Shown here in pieces: positions 62,408 to 64,000 of a stretch of DNA of 64,000 nucleotides. The notes beneath the pieces are model-generated. The model saw only the letters and a list, made by a program, of their open reading frames with translations, did not search any database and had not been told where the DNA came from. The stretch spans positions 1 to 64,000 of the forward strand of contig JAEUVA010000008.1 in assembly GCA_016787045.1 (NCBI GenBank). The letters are read 5' to 3'. A program made the translations under genes and the position numbers. Position 1 is the stretch's first letter; each line of letters starts with the position of its first letter. The DNA comes from Chitinophagales bacterium (GTDB lineage Bacteria; Bacteroidota; Bacteroidia; Chitinophagales; LD1).

Positions 62408-63490
62408 GTGAGCAACTTTACTTTCAATGGCATTTCAAAATCTAAGCAATACCTGCTTAGTATGAGTTGCACCATTACTGTAGCGGCCGTCTGCTACTCG
62501 CTTACGCCCGTTATCGGATACAAAGTAGTGGCACTTTTACTGCTGGTTACGGTGTCGCTGCTGGCCATGTTTTTAGATATTTTGCCGGTGTTGTTAGCGG
62601 CCGCTTTAAGCGCCTTGTTATGGGATTTCTTTTTCATTCCCCCACATTTTACACTAACCATTGGCGATACCGAAGACCGCATTATGCTGCTGCTTTACTT
62701 TTTGATTGCGGCATTGAACGGAGTATTGACCTATAAGATAAGGCAGATAGAAAAAGATGCCCGCGATAAAGAAGAGAAAGCAAATGCCGTAAAATTTTAC
62801 AATACCCTGCTCAACTCGCTTTCGCACGAATTGCGCACACCCATTACCACCATTGTGGGTGCTACCGATAATCTGCAATCTAACTCCGCTAATTTATCAG
62901 ACGACAACAAGCGTACTCTTATCAATGAAATTGCCATAGCAGGCATGCGCCTGAACCAGCAGGTAGAAAACTTGCTAAACATGAGCCGTATTGAGGCGGG
63001 CTTTATTCAACCTAAATTAGATTGGTGTGATGTGAGCGAACTGATTTATGCCGCTATTCACCGAGCCGAAAAAAACCTGAAAAACCATACGGTAAATGTG
63101 TATGTGCAAGATGGATTGCCGCTGTTTGAATTAGATTTTGTATGGATGGAGCAAGTGTTGTTTAACCTCATCAATAATGCCGCAATTTACACTCCGGAGA
63201 AAACAGTTATCAGTATAAAAGCTGAATGTGTAAACGAAAAATTATTGCTCACTGTAACCGATAACGGCAAGGGGTTTCCTGAGGATGAAATAGGGAAAGT
63301 ATTTGACAAATTTTACCGCTTGCAAAACTCCAAAGCGGGTGGTACCGGCCTTGGTTTAAGTATAGTAAAAGGATTTGTAGAAGCGCATCACGGAACTGTA
63401 CGCGTGGAGAATGCGCAATTGGGTGGAGCAAGATTTGTAATAGAAATACCTGCAAAAACTTCTTACCTAAACAATTTAAAAAACGAATAA
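62408..63490 (+). CDS. KdpD-like sensor histidine kinase lacking the N-terminal KdpD domain
   Basis: The protein has 360 aa and begins with GTG at 62408. Residues about 14-105 form the four-helix DUF4118 membrane domain found in KdpD (YSLTPVIGYKVVALLLLVTV, ALSALLWDFFFIPP, MLLLYFLIAALNGVLTY). A short coiled coil leads to HisKA with H140 (SHELRTPITTI) and HATPase_c with NLINNAAIYTP, DNGKGF, FYRL and GGTGLGLSIVK. The roughly 370-aa cytoplasmic KdpD sensor plus USP domain normally at the N-terminus is absent. It probably responds to potassium or turgor, with the sensor part encoded separately or missing. The cognate regulator follows 52 nt downstream. Confidence 0.85.
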   Translation: MSNFTFNGISKSKQYLLSMSCTITVAAVCYSLTPVIGYKVVALLLLVTVSLLAMFLDILPVLLAAALSALLWDFFFIPPHFTLTIGDTEDRIMLLLYFLIAALNGVLTYKIRQIEKDARDKEEKANAVKFYNTLLNSLSHELRTPITTIVGATDNLQSNSANLSDDNKRTLINEIAIAGMRLNQQVENLLNMSRIEAGFIQPKLDWCDVSELIYAAIHRAEKNLKNHTVNVYVQDGLPLFELDFVWMEQVLFNLINNAAIYTPEKTVISIKAECVNEKLLLTVTDNGKGFPEDEIGKVFDKFYRLQNSKAGGTGLGLSIVKGFVEAHHGTVRVENAQLGGARFVIEIPAKTSYLNNLKNE

Positions 63491-63497
63491 TCCATCT

Positions 63498-63531
63498 CCC
63501 CTCTCCTTTAGGAGAGGGGCAGGGGGTGAGG
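63498..63531. repeat. Dispersed palindromic repeat, copy 2 (between kinase and regulator)
   Basis: The element contains CTCTCCT-tt-AGGAGAG followed by GGGGCAGGGGGTGAGG and matches 5245-5278 at 31 of 34 positions in the same strand orientation. It occupies most of the 52-nt gap between the histidine kinase stop (63490) and the regulator start (63543), where a transcript hairpin could alter the ratio of the two proteins. Confidence 0.75.
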
Positions 63532-63542
63532 AAACTTGAAAA

Positions 63543-64000
63543 ATGAGTAACGAAGCCGAAATATTGGTAATAGATGACGAAGCGCAAATTCGGAAGTTGT
63601 TAGACATAACACTACGCACCAACGGCTACCGAGTAAACGAAGCACAAACCGCGCGCGAAGGAATAACGAAAGCCGCTAGCCATCCTCCCGATTTAATTTT
63701 GCTGGACATTGGCTTGCCCGATGGAAGTGGACATGATGTGTTGCTGAAGCTGCGAGAGTGGTTTACCAACCCTATAATTGTGCTGTCTGTGTTAAACAGC
63801 GAAACCGACATTGTAAAAGCTTTAGACAATGGAGCTAACGATTATCTGGTAAAGCCATTTCGCACCGGTGAATTGCTGGCGCGTATTCGCTCGGTGTTGC
63901 GTAAAAACCAAACTGATGAAAACAACCCGGTGTTGCAGTTGGGTAAACTTACCATTGACTTTGTGGCGCGCACTATCAAAAAGAATAACGCGCTGCTCAA
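63543..64000 (+). CDS. kdpE: KdpE-like response regulator (C-terminus cut by window edge)
   Basis: In the window 152 codons are present. The receiver domain is complete: acidic pair D11/D12 (ILVIDDEAQ), phospho-acceptor D55 (LILLDIGLPDG), S82 (IVLSVLN) and K104 (DYLVKPF). A linker follows, and the start of an OmpR-type winged helix (LQLGKLTIDF) runs off the edge. GLPDGSG and the strong match of the receiver to KdpE, together with the KdpD-like kinase 52 nt upstream, support control of kdp potassium-uptake genes. The kdpFABC genes themselves are not in the window. Confidence 0.85.
   Translation, partial: MSNEAEILVIDDEAQIRKLLDITLRTNGYRVNEAQTAREGITKAASHPPDLILLDIGLPDGSGHDVLLKLREWFTNPIIVLSVLNSETDIVKALDNGANDYLVKPFRTGELLARIRSVLRKNQTDENNPVLQLGKLTIDFVARTIKKNNALL

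Overview
The window looks like the chromosome of a Bacteroidota bacterium, probably an aerobic or micro-aerobic member of the Chitinophagales/Sphingobacteriales/Cytophagales side of the phylum. The reasons are: several secreted proteins ending in type IX secretion (T9SS) type-A sorting domains with the 'YPNP' signature; a PorZ homologue next to recO; Omp28-family, DUF6029-like and TPR lipoproteins; several TAnnTTTG promoter elements (the -7 box of the Bacteroidota housekeeping sigma factor); and start regions without obvious Shine-Dalgarno sequences. I see no rRNA, tRNA, CRISPR array, phage, integrase or transposase.

Layout. 1-7962 (minus): two large T9SS cargo proteins in one operon. One is a 2153-aa mosaic (delta-60 repeats, Ig-like domains, GH16-like domain, lectin-like propeller, sorting domain). 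The other is truncated by the window edge and carries a run of 14 C inside the coding sequence. 7963-8988: about 1 kb without a convincing gene, crowded with palindromes, a duplicated 33-bp repeat and a 21-bp minisatellite. 8989-13033 (minus): an ILVBL/HACL2-like ThDP enzyme, a DUF2167 membrane protein and a THUMP-domain RNA methyltransferase. 13163-18584: NamZ-like muramidase, fmt, a TPR lipoprotein, a DUF4412 protein (minus) and ahcY. 18657-25377: a membrane-cytochrome c fusion, acyl-CoA ligase, isochorismatase-fold hydrolase, TauE/SafE permease with arsC, flavodoxin and an S41 protease. 25524-31959 (plus): sucD, a delta-60/T9SS protein, an ABC-F ATPase and a UbiB-type kinase.

31965-43788 is envelope-rich: an Omp28/T9SS protein, a small T9SS protein, a LuxE-like operon with two orphan membrane proteins, several lipoproteins, a TlpA-like thioredoxin, a DUF6029-like barrel with an Omp28 lipoprotein, and lpdA followed by two small lipoproteins. 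43947-54806: an SCP2 protein, polA, then the operon ileS-unknown-lspA-recG. 54957-59642: operon porZ-GT-C-like membrane protein-recO. 59639-62260 (minus): a glutamine-synthetase-like enzyme with an aminoglycoside/EcKL-type kinase. 62408-64000: a KdpD-like histidine kinase lacking the KdpD N-terminal sensor, and the start of its KdpE-like regulator.

Themes. Surface proteins exported by T9SS (five cargo genes plus PorZ) and lipoproteins (matured by the encoded LspA) dominate the accessory content, around ordinary housekeeping genes. The most unusual DNA-level signal is a set of short GC-rich palindromic repeats. Some lie between genes, and at least two appear to be inserted in frame inside the two large T9SS cargo genes. 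No complete new defence or mobile system is evident. The best leads are the palindromic inserts, the poly-C tract, the GXHH-type IleRS, the thiol-rich envelope cluster and the small orphan operons.
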